From assembly GCF_904849725.1 (NCBI RefSeq), contig NC_058524.1, forward strand, positions 547,835,763-547,899,762: a stretch of 64,000 bases of DNA, given 5' to 3'. Position 1 is the first letter of the stretch. Every line of letters starts with the position of its first letter. Both the position numbers and the translations under genes were made by a program. Positions 42,535-53,128 of this stretch are shown one piece after another. Source of the stretch: Hordeum vulgare subsp. vulgare. Lineage: Eukaryota; Streptophyta; Magnoliopsida; Poales; Poaceae. Under the pieces are notes generated by a model, which was not told the origin of the DNA, did no database searches, and saw only the letters and a list, made by a program, of their open reading frames with translations.

Positions 42535-43368
42535 ATGAGCCATCCATGGATGTACGGTGATCGACGCACGGCCGCTTACAGAGAAGGCGTGCATTCTTTT
42601 CGAGATGCAGCCGATGCGAACAAGCATGGTGGTGGCTTTATGTTTTGTCCATGTGTTGAATGTCGGAATGAGAAGGATTACACTTCCTCAAGAGTCATTC
42701 AGAGCCACCTGCTTCGGTCCAGTTTTATGTCGGGCTATAATGTTTGGACCAAGCACGGAGAAAGAGGGGTTATGATGGAAGACGACGATGAAGAAGAAGA
42801 GAACGATGATGACAACTACCGATCTATGTTCCCTGAGTATGTTGATACCGCAATGGAAGACAATGAAGAAGAAGATCAGGATGAAGAACGGGAACCAGAT
42901 GAGCCCGTTGATGATCTTGGCCGGGTCATTTCTGATGCACGGCGAGGTTGCGACACAGAAAAGGAGAGGTTGTAGTTCGAGCAGATGTTACAGGACCACA
43001 ACAAATTGTTGTACCCAACTTGTGAAGATGGCCAGAAGAAGCTGGGTAGCACACTGGAATTGCTGAAGTGGAAGGCAGAGACCAGTGTGATTGACTCGTC
43101 ATTCGAAAAGTTGTTGGTACTGATGAAGAAGATGCTTCCAAGAAAGAACGAATTGCCCGCCAGCAAGTACGAAGCAAAGAAGCTTGTCTCCCTCTAGGAT
43201 TAGACGTGCAGAAGATACATGCATGCCCTAAAGACTGCATCCTCTACCGCGGTGAGAAGTACGAGAATATGGATAAATGCCCGGTATGCACTGCATTGCG
43301 GTATAAGATCAGAAAAGATGACCCTGGTGAAATTGAGGGCGAGCCACCCAGGAAGATGGTACTTAAGT
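42535..43368 (+). pseudogene. CACTA-2: N-terminal part of a TNP2-type transposase
   Basis: The frame starts at MSHPWMYGDRRTAAYREG just after a possible splice acceptor (aacgcag). It shows the transposase-associated domain, with a CPCVEC zinc-binding pair at about residues 39-44 and VIQSHLLRSSFMSGY following. An acidic stretch (EDDDEEEENDDD) leads into LGSTLELLKWKAE and KNELPASKYEAKKL. It then gives LGLDVQKIHACPKDCILYRG and CPVC, the start of the TNP2 catalytic family. It is broken by a TAG at 42973-42975 (probably CAG before), a one-base loss near 43190 and a TGA at about 43366. The catalytic domain that should follow is absent: the sequence goes directly to a Ulp1-like region. Confidence 0.75.
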
Positions 43369-44550
43369 GAATCAAAGAATGGGAGAACGATGATCGTGGT
43401 GAGTGTCCCACGGGAGTACTACGGCCACCCCGAAGAAATCCATATCGACTTTGATGAACTCTTCCAGATGTACAATGCCGACGCCCTCAACAAATCGCTT
43501 ATGAGTTGCTATTGTTTGTAAGTTTTTCAATTCATTGTCTACATATAACTTGTTTAGTTATTTCAATTCATTGTCTATATATAACTTGTAATCTATTATG
43601 CAGAATGAAGATTCTGGATTGTAAAAACAGGAACATCCTAAATATTGGGTTTATTGACCCAGATAAAATACATATAGCGACGCTAACTGATAAACCCAAG
43701 GAGACGGAGGAAAACCTTCTAAGGTTTCTAACAGATCAAAATTTCTGTGACCACATACTGTTTCCATACAACTTCAGGTGAGGGTCTTTACCCTGTTGTG
43801 TCCATTCACTTATAAGTGTAATTGATAAGTTACTGACACACACATATATATATATACATGTGCAGCTTCCATTGGATTCTGTTGGACATTCAAATTGATA
43901 AGGGAAGAGTTGATGCCTTCGACCCATTATCGAGACTCTTGGAACAGTTCCAAAGCCTGCAGGACATGCTCCAAGGGTAATTTCAATCATTCTTGCGCTC
44001 TATCGGTCTCTTTCGATGATTTTCTGATATATCAATTAATGAAAAACTTAGCAAATCATTATCCTTGTCGGGCAGGGTTTGGAAGCGGTTCAAGTGCGTG
44101 ACTCCCGGTATCGAGCCTGAGAAGCTGACCTTTAGAGCGGCTCAGGTAAGTAGTAGTATGATATACTTCTATTTTCAATACACTTATGATGCTAGATTAT
44201 TATTTTGATTATATATATTCTATTCTCGTAAAGTGCGACCAGCAGCCACGGGGGACGCATCTATGCGGATACTATGTTTGCGAGACCATTCGCACGTTTA
44301 CCTCTGAGCACAAGGATCACAGATTCGACGTAAGCAATGAACATTCACACCTCTATTTTTACCCATCATTCTTTGTTATCATGATTGATATTCATATTCA
44401 TCTCCTCTTCTTATATAGTACACGGCCATGAGGGAGAAGTCCCTACCAGAGCAACGCGCGATTGCTGTTGCAGAGGAGATTGCGACCTTTCTGAGGACGG
44501 AAGCTATAGATGACAAAGGACGATTTAGTGTAGCTAGGGGCCATTACTGA
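43369..44550 (+). pseudogene. CACTA-2: Ulp1-like cysteine protease (C48) domain, spliced
   Basis: Six exons join in frame through GT-AG introns: 43369-43517, 43604-43777, 43866-43976, 44076-44145, 44234-44329 and 44418-44550. The joined product has VPREYYGHPEEIHIDFDELF, IGFIDPDKIHIATL and NFCDHILFPYN. The catalytic signs of the Ulp1/SENP fold follow: histidine in FHWILLDIQ, aspartate in RVDAFDPL, and glutamine and cysteine in QQPRGTHLCGYYVCETIR. It ends SVARGHY and a TGA at 44548-44550. Such protease-like domains are known passengers in plant CACTA genes; they resemble enzymes that cut SUMO. The domain looks intact, but the upstream stops suggest no full protein is made. Confidence 0.75.
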
Positions 44551-45084
44551 TGTTGGTCCATGTAATCGAATAGACGGGCTCTAGTCCTGATAATTCAGAT
44601 CTCCATATAATTGTATATATATGCTCGCTTGTAAGATAAGTTAATCTTATATATATATATGCATAATTATTTCTATTTAGAATTATATCAAAACTAATTC
44701 CCGAACACCAAACGAGGCATCACGTTAATCTCCCGAACACCTAAACCCTAAAACCCTAAAACCCAAAAATAAACAAAATCTGAAACTCTTTAGTCCCGGT
44801 CCGTGTTAAGAACCGGGACTAAAGGGCCTGCCCCTGAGGGCGCTCCGAGGCGCCCACGTGGAGCACCTTTGGATCCGGCTTGGAACAGGGCCAGGACTAA
44901 AGGTTAGGCCTTTAGTCCCGCCCCTTTAGTCCTGGTTGGTGAACCGGGACTAAAGCCCCTTACGGGCCGGGGCTATAGGCCCTGTCCCCACTACTGATTG
45001 AGAATGGACACTCTACAACTAAAAATCCCTGAACTAGTCACATTCATCTTCCTCCAATGGTGGTTACACCAAGGTTTTGGAGAA

Positions 45085-45099
45085 CTTGCTCTGATACCA
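45085..45099 (-). other. Primer binding site of the SIRE-like copia (initiator tRNA-Met type)
   Basis: On the minus strand TGGTATCAGAGCAAG, the standard copia site, directly after the 5' LTR. Confidence 0.9.
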
Positions 45100-45100
45100 A

Positions 45101-46622
45101 TTCAGGGATCGATAGAAGATGTGTCTATAGGGGGGTGAATAGACTAGTTGTCTAGATTAAAATTCTATCCTTACCAATTTTGATAGAGGGCAGAATTTCA
45201 GCAATACTAACAAGTCCAGTGCACCCTACACATGCTAGTCACCATATATGGCAGCGGAAAAGTAAAGACTTTGCACATGTAAAGGAGTAGAGGTTAGGAA
45301 GATCAAACGCGAAGAAGTTGACACGGCGATTTTTGGCATGGTTCCAATAGGTGGCGCTATCGTACGCCCATGTTAGTGGAGACTTCAACCCACGGAGGTT
45401 AATGGCTGCGAGAGTCCACGGAGGGCTCCACCCATGAAGGGTCCACAAAGAAGAGGCCTTGTCTATTCCACCACGACTTCCGTCCATGGAGGACTAGCCT
45501 TACTCATGGTAGATCTTCACGAAGTAGGCGATCTCCTTGCCCTTACAAACATCTTGGTTCAACTCCACAACACGAAGTATGAGGCTCCCAAGCGACACCT
45601 AATCAATCTAGGAGGCACCACCCTCCAAAAGGTAATAAATGTGGTAGAACTATGAACTCCTTGCTCTTGTGCTTCAAAGATAGTCTCCTCAACACAAAAT
45701 CACTCACTCACAGAGTATGCATGGGTAGGAGAGATTGATTTGGTGGAAAGCAGTTTGCGAGGCTAGAGATCAAGATTCAAATGATTTGAGTGGAATATCT
45801 TGGTCTCAACACATGAGTAGGTGATTCTCTCTCAGAAAATGGATCTGGATATGAGATGTGTGTTCTAAGTGCTTATCCCATGAATGAGAGGTGGGTGAAG
45901 GGGTATATATAGATAGCACACAAAATCCAACCGTTACACCCAAAGTGGCAAACTCGGTGACACCGAAGTGGGAAACTCGATGGTACCGATATGCACTGAT
46001 GGTATGAACTTTTGAATCTCGGTGAGACCGATATATGAAACTCCGTGGCACCAAAAAGGTGGCTAACAGTCTGATGGCGAAACTCAATGGCACCGATACT
46101 CAAACTCGGAAATTTCAATTTTGTGTATCAAGGCACCCGAAAGTTGGTCAACCAAAATCGGTAGCACCGATATGGATTCGGTTGCACCAATTTAGTGGGA
46201 ATGGATAGGGTTTCTGTCTCAGGTGAAACTCGGTGGGTCCGAAATATGAAAGTTGCTGACATCGAATTTGAGTATGTGGAATTGGACAAAATGGTTATGT
46301 GGGAAAAATGAATGAGTATTTTGGTGGCTGACTTAGAGCACTTGAGCAACCAGTTCATTTTAATACCTCACCCCCTTTTAATAGTATTGGCTTTCCTATG
46401 GACTCAAATGTGATTTCTCACAAATAGAAAATGAAGAGTCTTCTAGCTTGAAGCTTGAGCCAATCCTATTCCTTTCTTGCATCAAGGGGCATCTCCACAT
46501 AATCCTTAGCCACATCATCTCCATGGACTAGTCCTGAAATATCTAGGTAAAAGTGTTAGTCCAAGAGACAATGTATGTTGTCATGAATTATCATAATCAC
46601 CAAGGGAGCATATGTGCTTTCA
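45101..46622 (-). repeat. 5' LTR of the SIRE-like copia
   Basis: Runs from TGAAAGCACATATG (minus, from 46622) to ...TCGATCCCTGAA next to the primer site; about 1.52 kb. It carries the TATA-like tatatatag (45904-45912) and the palindrome array (45945-46270). It includes the uninterrupted CACTA-1 target at about 45766. The extreme right end of the 3' LTR copy (equivalent to 45101-45110) is missing. Confidence 0.85.
45945..46270. repeat. Array of TCGGTG..ACCGA palindromes in the SIRE-like LTR
   Basis: Around ten imperfect copies of aactcggtg(n)accga, each a short inverted repeat. They lie in the transcribed-strand side upstream of the TATA element, and the other LTR has the same array at 35220-35560. 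Confidence 0.7.
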
Positions 46623-49200
46623 CATTCTCTGGATTGACAAAACCTTCCGGTTGCATCATATACAACTCTTCCTTAAGGAAACCGTTAAGGAACGTTGTTT
46701 TGACATCCATCTGCCAAATTTCACAATCGAAAAATGCAGCTATTGCTAACATGATTCTGACGGACTTAAGCATCGCTACGGGTGAATAAGTCTCATCGTA
46801 GTCAACTCCTTAAACTTGTGAAAACCCCTTTGCCACAAGTCGAGCTTTATGGACGGTGATTTTACCATCCGCGTCTGTCTTCTTGAGCTTTATAGATCGT
46901 GATATTACCGTCCCCGTCCGTCTTCTTCTTAAAGATCTATTTATACTTGATGGCCTTTCGCCCTTCAGGTAATACTTCCAAAGTCCACGCTTTGTTTTCT
47001 TACATGGATCCTATCTCAGACTTCATGACCTCTAACCATTTGTTGGAATTCGGGCCCACCATCACTTCTCCATAGCTCGTAGGTTCATCGTTGTCTAACA
47101 ATATGACTGATAAGATAGGGTTGCCGTACCACTCAGGAATAGTACGTGCCCTTGTCCACCTACAAGGTTCGATAGCAACTTGATCTGAAGCTACATGATC
47201 ATCGTCATCAACTTCTTCTTCAAATGATGTAGGCTCCATAGAAACATCTTTCTATGATGCGCTACTCTCTGGTTGAAGTAAAGGTTCTACAACCTCATCA
47301 AGTTCTATCTTCCTCCCACTCAATTCTTTCGAGAGAAACTCTTTCTCAAGAAACGTTCCGTTTTTAGAGACAAACACTTTGCCTTCGGATCTGAGATAGA
47401 AGGTATACCCAACTGTCTCTTTTGGGTATCCTATGAAGATGCATTTCTCCGCTTTGGGTTCCAGCTTTTCAGGATGAAGCTTTTTGACATAAGCATCGCA
47501 TCCCCAAACTTTAAGAAACGACAACTTTGGTTTCTAGCCAAACCACAGTTCATATGGCGTCATCTCAATGGATTTTGATGGTGCCCTATTTAAAGTGAAT
47601 GCAACTGTCTCTAATGCATAACCCCAAAATGATAGCAGCAAATCGGCAAGAGACATCATAGAACGCACCATATCTAATAAAGTATGATTACGATGTTCGA
47701 ACACACCATTACGCTATGGTGTTCCAGGCGGTGTCAACTGTGAAACAATTACACATTGTCTTAAGTGAGTGCCAAACTCATAACTCATATATTCTCCTCC
47801 TCGATCACATCGTAGGAATTTAATCTTCTCGTTATGATGATTCTGGACTTCACTCTGAAATTGCTTGAACTTTTCAAATGTTTCAGACTTATGTTTCATT
47901 AAGTAAATATACCCGTATCTACTTAAGTCATCTGTGAAGGTGAGAAAAAAACGATATGCACCGCGTGCCTCAATGTTCATCGGTCCGCACGCATCAGTAT
48001 GTATGATTTCCAATAAGTCACTTGCGCGCTCCATTGTTTCGGATAACGGAGTCTTAGTCATCTTGCCCATGAGGCATGGTTCACATGTGTCAAGTGATTC
48101 CAAATCAAGTGACTCCAAAATTCCATCAGCATGGAGTTTCTTCATGCATTTTACACCAATATGACCTAAGCGACTGTGCCACAAGAAAGTGGTACTATCA
48201 TTATCAACTCTACATCGTTTGGCATCAATGTTATGAACATGTGCGTCATCATTATTGACATTCAATAAGAATAAACCCCTCACATTGGGTGCATTACCAT
48301 AAAAGATATTACTCATATAAATAGAACAACCATTAATCTATGATTTAAATGGGTAACTGTCTCACAATAAAAAAAAGATCCAGATATAATGTTCATGCTT
48401 AACACAGGCACTAAATGACAATTATTCAGGTTCATCAATAATCCCGAAGGTAATTTAAGTGAGAGCGTGCCGACGGCGATCGCATCAACCTTGGAACCAT
48501 TCGTCCTTCGCCAACCTCCATCTATTCCGTAGTTCCTACTTTGAGTTGCAAATGTGAGCAATCGAACCGGTATCAAATACCCAGGCACTACAATGAGACC
48601 TCGTGAGGTACACATCAATAACATGTGTATCATATATACCGTGTTTGGCGTTGGCCGCCTTCTTGTCGGCCAGATACTTGGGGCAGTTCCGCTTCCAGTG
48701 ACCAGTCCCCTTGCAATGAAAGCACTCAGTTTCAGGCTTGGGTTCATCCTTGGGTTTCTTCATGGGAGGGGAAACTGCTTTGCCACTCTTCTTGGAGTTA
48801 CCCTTCTTTCCCTTGCCATTTTTCTTGAAACTAGTGGTTTTATTGACCATCATCACTTGATGTTCTTTCCGAATTTCTGACTCACCGACTTCCATCAACG
48901 CAAACAGCTCGACGGTTGATTTATTCATCACTTGCATGTTGTGATTCAACACAAAGCATTTATAGCTAGGTGGCAGTGATTGCCTCTCGCGGGAGAACAA
49001 TTCCCAATTCAGCCAGACGGTTAGAATACCGAGACATTCTAAGTATGTGTTCACTGACACACCCGTTCTCCTCCATCTTGCAAGCGTAGAACTTATCGGA
49101 GGTCTCATACCTCTAGATCCGGGCATTCTTTTCAAAATATGAACTTCAACTCCTGAAACATCTCATATGATAAATGACGTTCAAAACGTCTTTGAAGCCC
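46623..49200 (-). pseudogene. Angela-1 gag C-terminus, protease, integrase and RT start
   Basis: This minus-strand remnant aligns with Angela-2 from about 61826 to past 64000. It reads, from high to low coordinates: gag with ESEIRKEHQVMMVN and the zinc knuckle CFHCKGTGHWKRNC, then protease WVFDTGSIAHICNSK (48536-49135). Pre-integrase and integrase follow, with LWHSRLGHIGVKCMKKL, IIHTDACGPM and RCDRGGEYMSYEFG (47714-48316), then the integrase end SFLKVWGCDAYVKKL (47252-47524) and the RT approach EWYGNPILSVILLDNDEP (47000-47239). Frameshifts and stops lie between all pieces. A 43-bp tandem duplication at 46842-46927 adds another break. It is cut at 49200 by gypsy-3. Confidence 0.85.
46842..46927. 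repeat. 43-bp tandem duplication in Angela-1 pol
   Basis: gagctttat...gtcttctt occurs twice in a row (46842-46884, 46885-46927) with several differences; Angela-2 has one copy near 62045. It shifts the RT frame. Confidence 0.7.
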
Positions 49201-50818
49201 TCATACGTCTCAAACGTATCTATAATTTTTGATGGTTTCATGTTGTTATCTTGTCATCTTTGGATGTTTTATGTACCTTTTATATATTTTTTGGGACTAA
49301 CTTATTAATTCAGTGCCAAGTGCCAGTTCCTGTTTTTTCTGTGTTTTTGGCTCTTTTCAGATCTGATTTTGGAACGGAGTCCAAACGGAATAAAATCCCA
49401 AAATGATTTTTTCCCGAACTGAAGAAGAACAGGGGGCCTGTGGGCCAAGCCAGGAGGGCTACAGGGAGCCCACGAGCCCCCACTCCGCCACTAGGGGGAG
49501 GCGGCGGTGGGCAGGCTTGTGGCCTCCCTGGCGCCCCCCTGACCTAGATCTTTGGCCTATATATTCCCTAAAGTACAGCAAAAAATTAGGGGAGCCACGA
49601 ACATACTTTTCCGTCGTCGCAAGCTTCCGTTTCCGCGAGATCTCATCTGGAGACCCTTCCCGGTGCCCTGCCGGAGGGGACTTTGGAGTTGGAGAGCTTA
49701 TTCATCATCATCATCGCCCCTCTAATGACTCGTGAGTAGTTAACTTCAGACCTACGGGTCCGTAGTTAGTAGCTACATGGCTTCTTCTCTCTCTTGGATC
49801 TTCAATACAAAGTTCTCCATGATCTTCATGGAGATCTATCCGATGTAATCTTCCTTGGCGGTGTGTTTGTCGAGATCCAATGAATTGTGGATTTGTGATC
49901 AGATTATCTATGATATATATTTGAGTCTTTGCGATTTCTTATATGCATGATTTGATATCCTTGTAAGTCTCTCCGAGTCTTGGGTTTTGTTTGGCCAACT
50001 AGATCTATGATTCTTGCAATGGGAGAAGTGCTTGGTTTTGGGTTCTTACCATGTGGTGACCTTTCCCAGTGACAGTAGGGGTAGCAAGGCACACATTGAG
50101 TGGTTGCCATCAAGGGTAACAAGGTGGGCTCTTTCGTTGATATGAGATTGTCCATCTACATCATGTCATCTTGCTTAAGGCGTTACTCTGTTCTTTTGGA
50201 CTTAATACACTAGATGCATGCTGGATAGCGGTCGACGTGTGGAGTAATAGTAGTAGATGAAGAAAGTATCGGTCTACTTGTTTTGGACGTGATGCATATA
50301 GATATAATCATTGCCATAGATGACGTCACGACTTTGCGCGGTTCTATAAATTGCTCGACAGTAATTTGTTCACCCACCGTCTACTTGCTTTCATGAGAGA
50401 AGCCACTAGGAAACACTACGGCCCCCGGGTCTATTCACATCTATCATTTACACCTCCGCTTTTACTTTGCTTTGTTACCTTGTTGCTTTCATTTCTCACT
50501 TGGCGAACAATCTATAAGGGATTGACAACCCCTTCATAGCATTGGGAGCAGGTTCTTTGTGTTTGTGCAGGCTCTTGTGATACTCCTTCACTGGATCGAT
50601 ACCTTGGTTCTCAAACTGAGGGAAATACTTACCATCGCTGCGCTACATCACCCTTTCCACTTCGAGGGAACACCAACGCAAGGCTCCAAGGCCACGGGGG
50701 AAATCCTTTGCATATTTTCCTAGGAAGTCCCTTAAGGCGTAGCCGTAGCAGAAGGATTCCTGGTGCCGTTGACACACCTATTTCTGGCGCCATCTGAAGG
50801 TCTTTTGTTGCAGTAGCA
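49201..50818 (+). repeat. 5' LTR of gypsy-3
   Basis: 1618 bp ending ...GCAGTAGCA. It contains the hairpin at 49449-49531 and the TATA box ctatatatt (about 49558-49566). Near its end are two primer-site-like words (tggtgccgttg, tggcgccatc). Confidence 0.9.
49449..49531 (+). promoter_or_regulatory. GC-rich hairpin in the gypsy-3 5' LTR
   Basis: Arms gccagg..gggagcccacgagcc and ggcttgtggcctccctggc pair with small bulges, with ccgcc/ggcgg inside; about 25 bases upstream of the TATA box. The other LTR has it at about 56044-56130. Confidence 0.55.
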
Positions 50819-50828
50819 GAAGTATTTC

Positions 50829-50846
50829 TCGCGCTGTTGCCGGGGA
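50829..50846 (+). other. Primer binding site of gypsy-3 (tRNA-Asp type)
   Basis: TCGCGCTGTTGCCGGGGA, 10 bases after the LTR; 16 of 18 match to the complement of the plant tRNA-Asp 3' end. Confidence 0.75.
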
Positions 50847-51052
50847 GGAGAAATCAAGATCTATCCAAGTAGGTCTCACAAACTCATCTCCTGCATTTAC
50901 TTTTTTGCCAGTTGCCTCTCGTTTTCCTCTCCCCCACTTCACATTTTCCGTTTTCATTTGCCTTTCTCCTTTGTCGTTTTCTCTTGCTTTTGCCGTTTTC
51001 CTTTGCCGGTTTTGTTGCTTGCTTGTGTGCTTGTTTGTTTGTTGAAGTCATC

Positions 51053-52440
51053 ATGGCTGAAAACACCAAACTTTGCGACTTCTCGAGCACTAATAATAAT
51101 GATTTTATTAGTACTCCGATTGCTCCCGCCACTAGTGCAGAATCGTATGAAATCAACGCAGCTTTGTTGAATCTTGTTATGAAAGAGCAATTCTCTGGCC
51201 TTCCTAGTGAAGATGCCGCATCCCATCTCAATACCTTCATTGAGCTTTGCGATATGCAAAAGAAAAGAGATGTAGATAATGACGTGATTAAGTTGAAACT
51301 TTTTCCTTTCTCGTTGCGAGATCGCGCAAAAACTTGGTTTTCTTCTTTGCCTAAAAATAGTATCGATTCTTGGGATAAGTGCAAAGATGCTTACATATCC
51401 AAGTATTTTCCGCCGGCTAAGATCATCTCCTTACGTAATGATATCATGAATTTCAAGCAACTTGGTCATGAACACGTTGCACAATCTTGGGAGAGGATGA
51501 AGCTTATGATTAGAAATTGTCCCGCTCATGGCTTGAGTTTGTGGATGATTATACAAATCTTTTACGCTGGCTTGAATTTCGCTTCTCGCAATATCTTGGA
51601 CTCCGCCTCAGGTGGAATGTTCATGGAAATCACGTTAGGAGACGCTACAAAACTCCTAGACAATATCATGCCCAACTACTCTTAGTGGCACACTGAAAGG
51701 TCACCTGCTAGCAAAAAGGTACACGCTATAGAAGAGATTAACTCGCTTAGTGCTAAGATGGACGAGTTGATGAATTTGGTTGCTAGTAGAAACGCTACTG
51801 TAGATCCTAATGACATGCCACTATCTTCTTTGATTAAGAGTAGCAACGCTAGTTTGGACGTGAATTTTGTTGGTAGGAACAATTTTGGCAACAACAATGC
51901 TTTTAGAGGAAACTATGTTCCTAGGCCTTTTCCTAGTAACTCCTCTAACAATTATGGCAATTCCTACGACAACACTTATGGAAATCACAACAAATTACCC
52001 TCTGATTTAGAGAGTAATATCAAAGAGTTCATTAACTCTCAAAAGATTTTCAATGCGTCCATAGAGGAAAAACTACTCAAAATAGACGATTTGGCTAAGA
52101 GCACTGATAGGATGTCTTGTGATATTGATACTTTGAAAGTTAGATGCGCTCCTCCCAAGGTCAACTTGGATGAAACTTTGAAAGCTATGTGTATCTCCAT
52201 GAATGAGAGCAAAGAAAGAACCGCCCAAATTCGCACTAGGCATGAATGGTTTAAAAGGGTGTGTTCTAGTGATGCAAATCACGAGGATCTTAAAGTGCTT
52301 GGTGTGTCTCCTCTTGAATCTTTGTTTTCGGTGTCAAACCTATTTATGGAGGGGCTGGATATGAATCCACTTTGGTTGAAAAACGCCCCAATGATTCGGA
52401 GTCAACCTATCTTGATGATAAAGGCGTGGAGAGTGGAGTA
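51053..52440 (+). pseudogene. gag: Gypsy-3 gag
   Basis: The ATG at 51053 (MAENTKLCDFSSTNNNDF) is chosen because it opens a frame with a typical Athila-lineage gag start. The gag domain shows KLKLFPFSLRDRAKTWFSSL at about residues 83-102, YFPPAKIISLRNDIMNF near 122-138, and WERMKLMIRNCPAHGL. A TAG at 51683-51685, probably once CAG (…YS*WHTERSP), splits it. The same frame goes on through EEINSLSAKMDELMNLVASR and an Asn-rich stretch (RNNFGNNNAFRGN). Near 52340 the frame shifts toward the protease frame. No zinc knuckle is seen. Inactive as written, but decayed by only a few changes. Confidence 0.8.
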
Positions 52441-53128
52441 GAAGAAGTCCAAATTTTGGGTAGTAATGGAACTCCCACTTTGGATTTCAAGGAATTCAAT
52501 TATGATAATTGCTCCTTGTTTGAATGCATTTCTTTGATGCAATCCATTGCAAACTCTCCACATTCTTATGGCAAAAGCAAATCCTTTACCGCGCATATTG
52601 TAGATGCTATGATGAAATCTCTTGAAGAGAAGCTCGAACTAGAAGTCTCTATACCTAGAAAACTTCATGATGAGTGGGAACCTACTATCAAAATCAAGAT
52701 AAAAAAACTATGAGTGCAATGCTTTGTGTGATTTGGGTGCTAGTGTTTCCGCGATTCCAAAGTCTTTATGTGATATTCTTGGTTTTCATGAGATTGAAGA
52801 GTGTTCTCTTAATTTGCATCTTGCGGATTCTACTGTCAAGAAACCCATGGGAAGGACTGATGATGTTCTTGTTGTTGCAAATAAGAACTATGTACCCGTG
52901 GATTTCATTGTACTTGACATAGATTGCAATCCTTCATGTCCCATTATTCTTGGTAGACCTTTCCTAAGAACTATTGGTGCTATCATCGATATGAAGGAAG
53001 GGAATATTAGATTTCAATTTCCTTTAAAGAAGGGCATGGAGCACTTTCCTAGAAAGAAAATAAGATTGCCTTATGAATCTATGATGAGGGCTACTTATGG
53101 TTTGAGCACCAAAGATGACTATACGTGA
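52372..53128 (+). pseudogene. Gypsy-3 aspartic protease
   Basis: A linker frame (52372-52713: EKRPNDSESTYLDDKGVESG ... LEEKLELEVSIPRKLH) leads into the protease frame (52724-53128), but an extra two A in the run of seven at 52705-52711 puts them out of phase. The protease has LCDLGASVSAIPKSLCDILG and CPIILGRPFLRTIGAIID, very like that of gypsy-1. A stop at 53126-53128 follows TKDDYT, and after it comes ggcaacccaacg-type noncoding sequence instead of RT. Confidence 0.8.

Larger units (their letters stand above)
41984..44996 (+). mobile_element. CACTA-2: En/Spm-type transposon, internally deleted (3013 bp)
   Basis: It begins CACTAGTGGAAAACGGGCCT and ends ...CCACTACTG, an imperfect inverted repeat (the right end reads CAGTAGTG in reverse, one base off CACTAGTG), with att on both sides (41981-41983, 44997-44999). 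Removing it restores the gag frame of the host copia. Subterminal arrays of tttagtcccggtt / aaccgggactaaa in both orientations lie at 42010-42230 and 44790-44975. A plus-strand gene occupies 42535-44550, and a TATA-like caatatatagc lies at about 42232-42242. Confidence 0.9.
41765..45047 (-). pseudogene. SIRE-like copia: gag N-terminus, split by CACTA-2
   Basis: Gag starts at the ATG at 45047 (38 bases past the primer site). It reads 16 codons into CACTA-2 at 44996, then resumes at 41983 in frame (ILNGEYFGQWKYEMLG) and continues through EFHLRKYVEYPYAPP to a stop at 41765 (NHMQNFK). Without CACTA-2 and one target-site copy the frame is continuous across the join. The next gag piece (41706) is in another frame. 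Confidence 0.8.
28281..46622 (-). mobile_element. SIRE/Maximus-like copia retrotransposon carrying two CACTA insertions
   Basis: On the minus strand: 5' LTR (46622 to about 45101), Met-tRNA primer site (45099-45085), gag from 45047, protease, integrase, RT, RNase H (to 38136), a 2.2-kb 3' untranslated part, PPT and 3' LTR (35904-28281). CACTA-1 lies inside the 3' LTR and CACTA-2 inside gag. Domain order PR-INT-RT-RH marks copia. The long acidic insert between integrase and RT and the long 3' region fit the SIRE/Maximus lineage (inference). It interrupts the RT of Angela-1. The right flank is cattc (46623-46627), but the matching left copy is gone with a deletion of about 50 bp. Confidence 0.85.
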
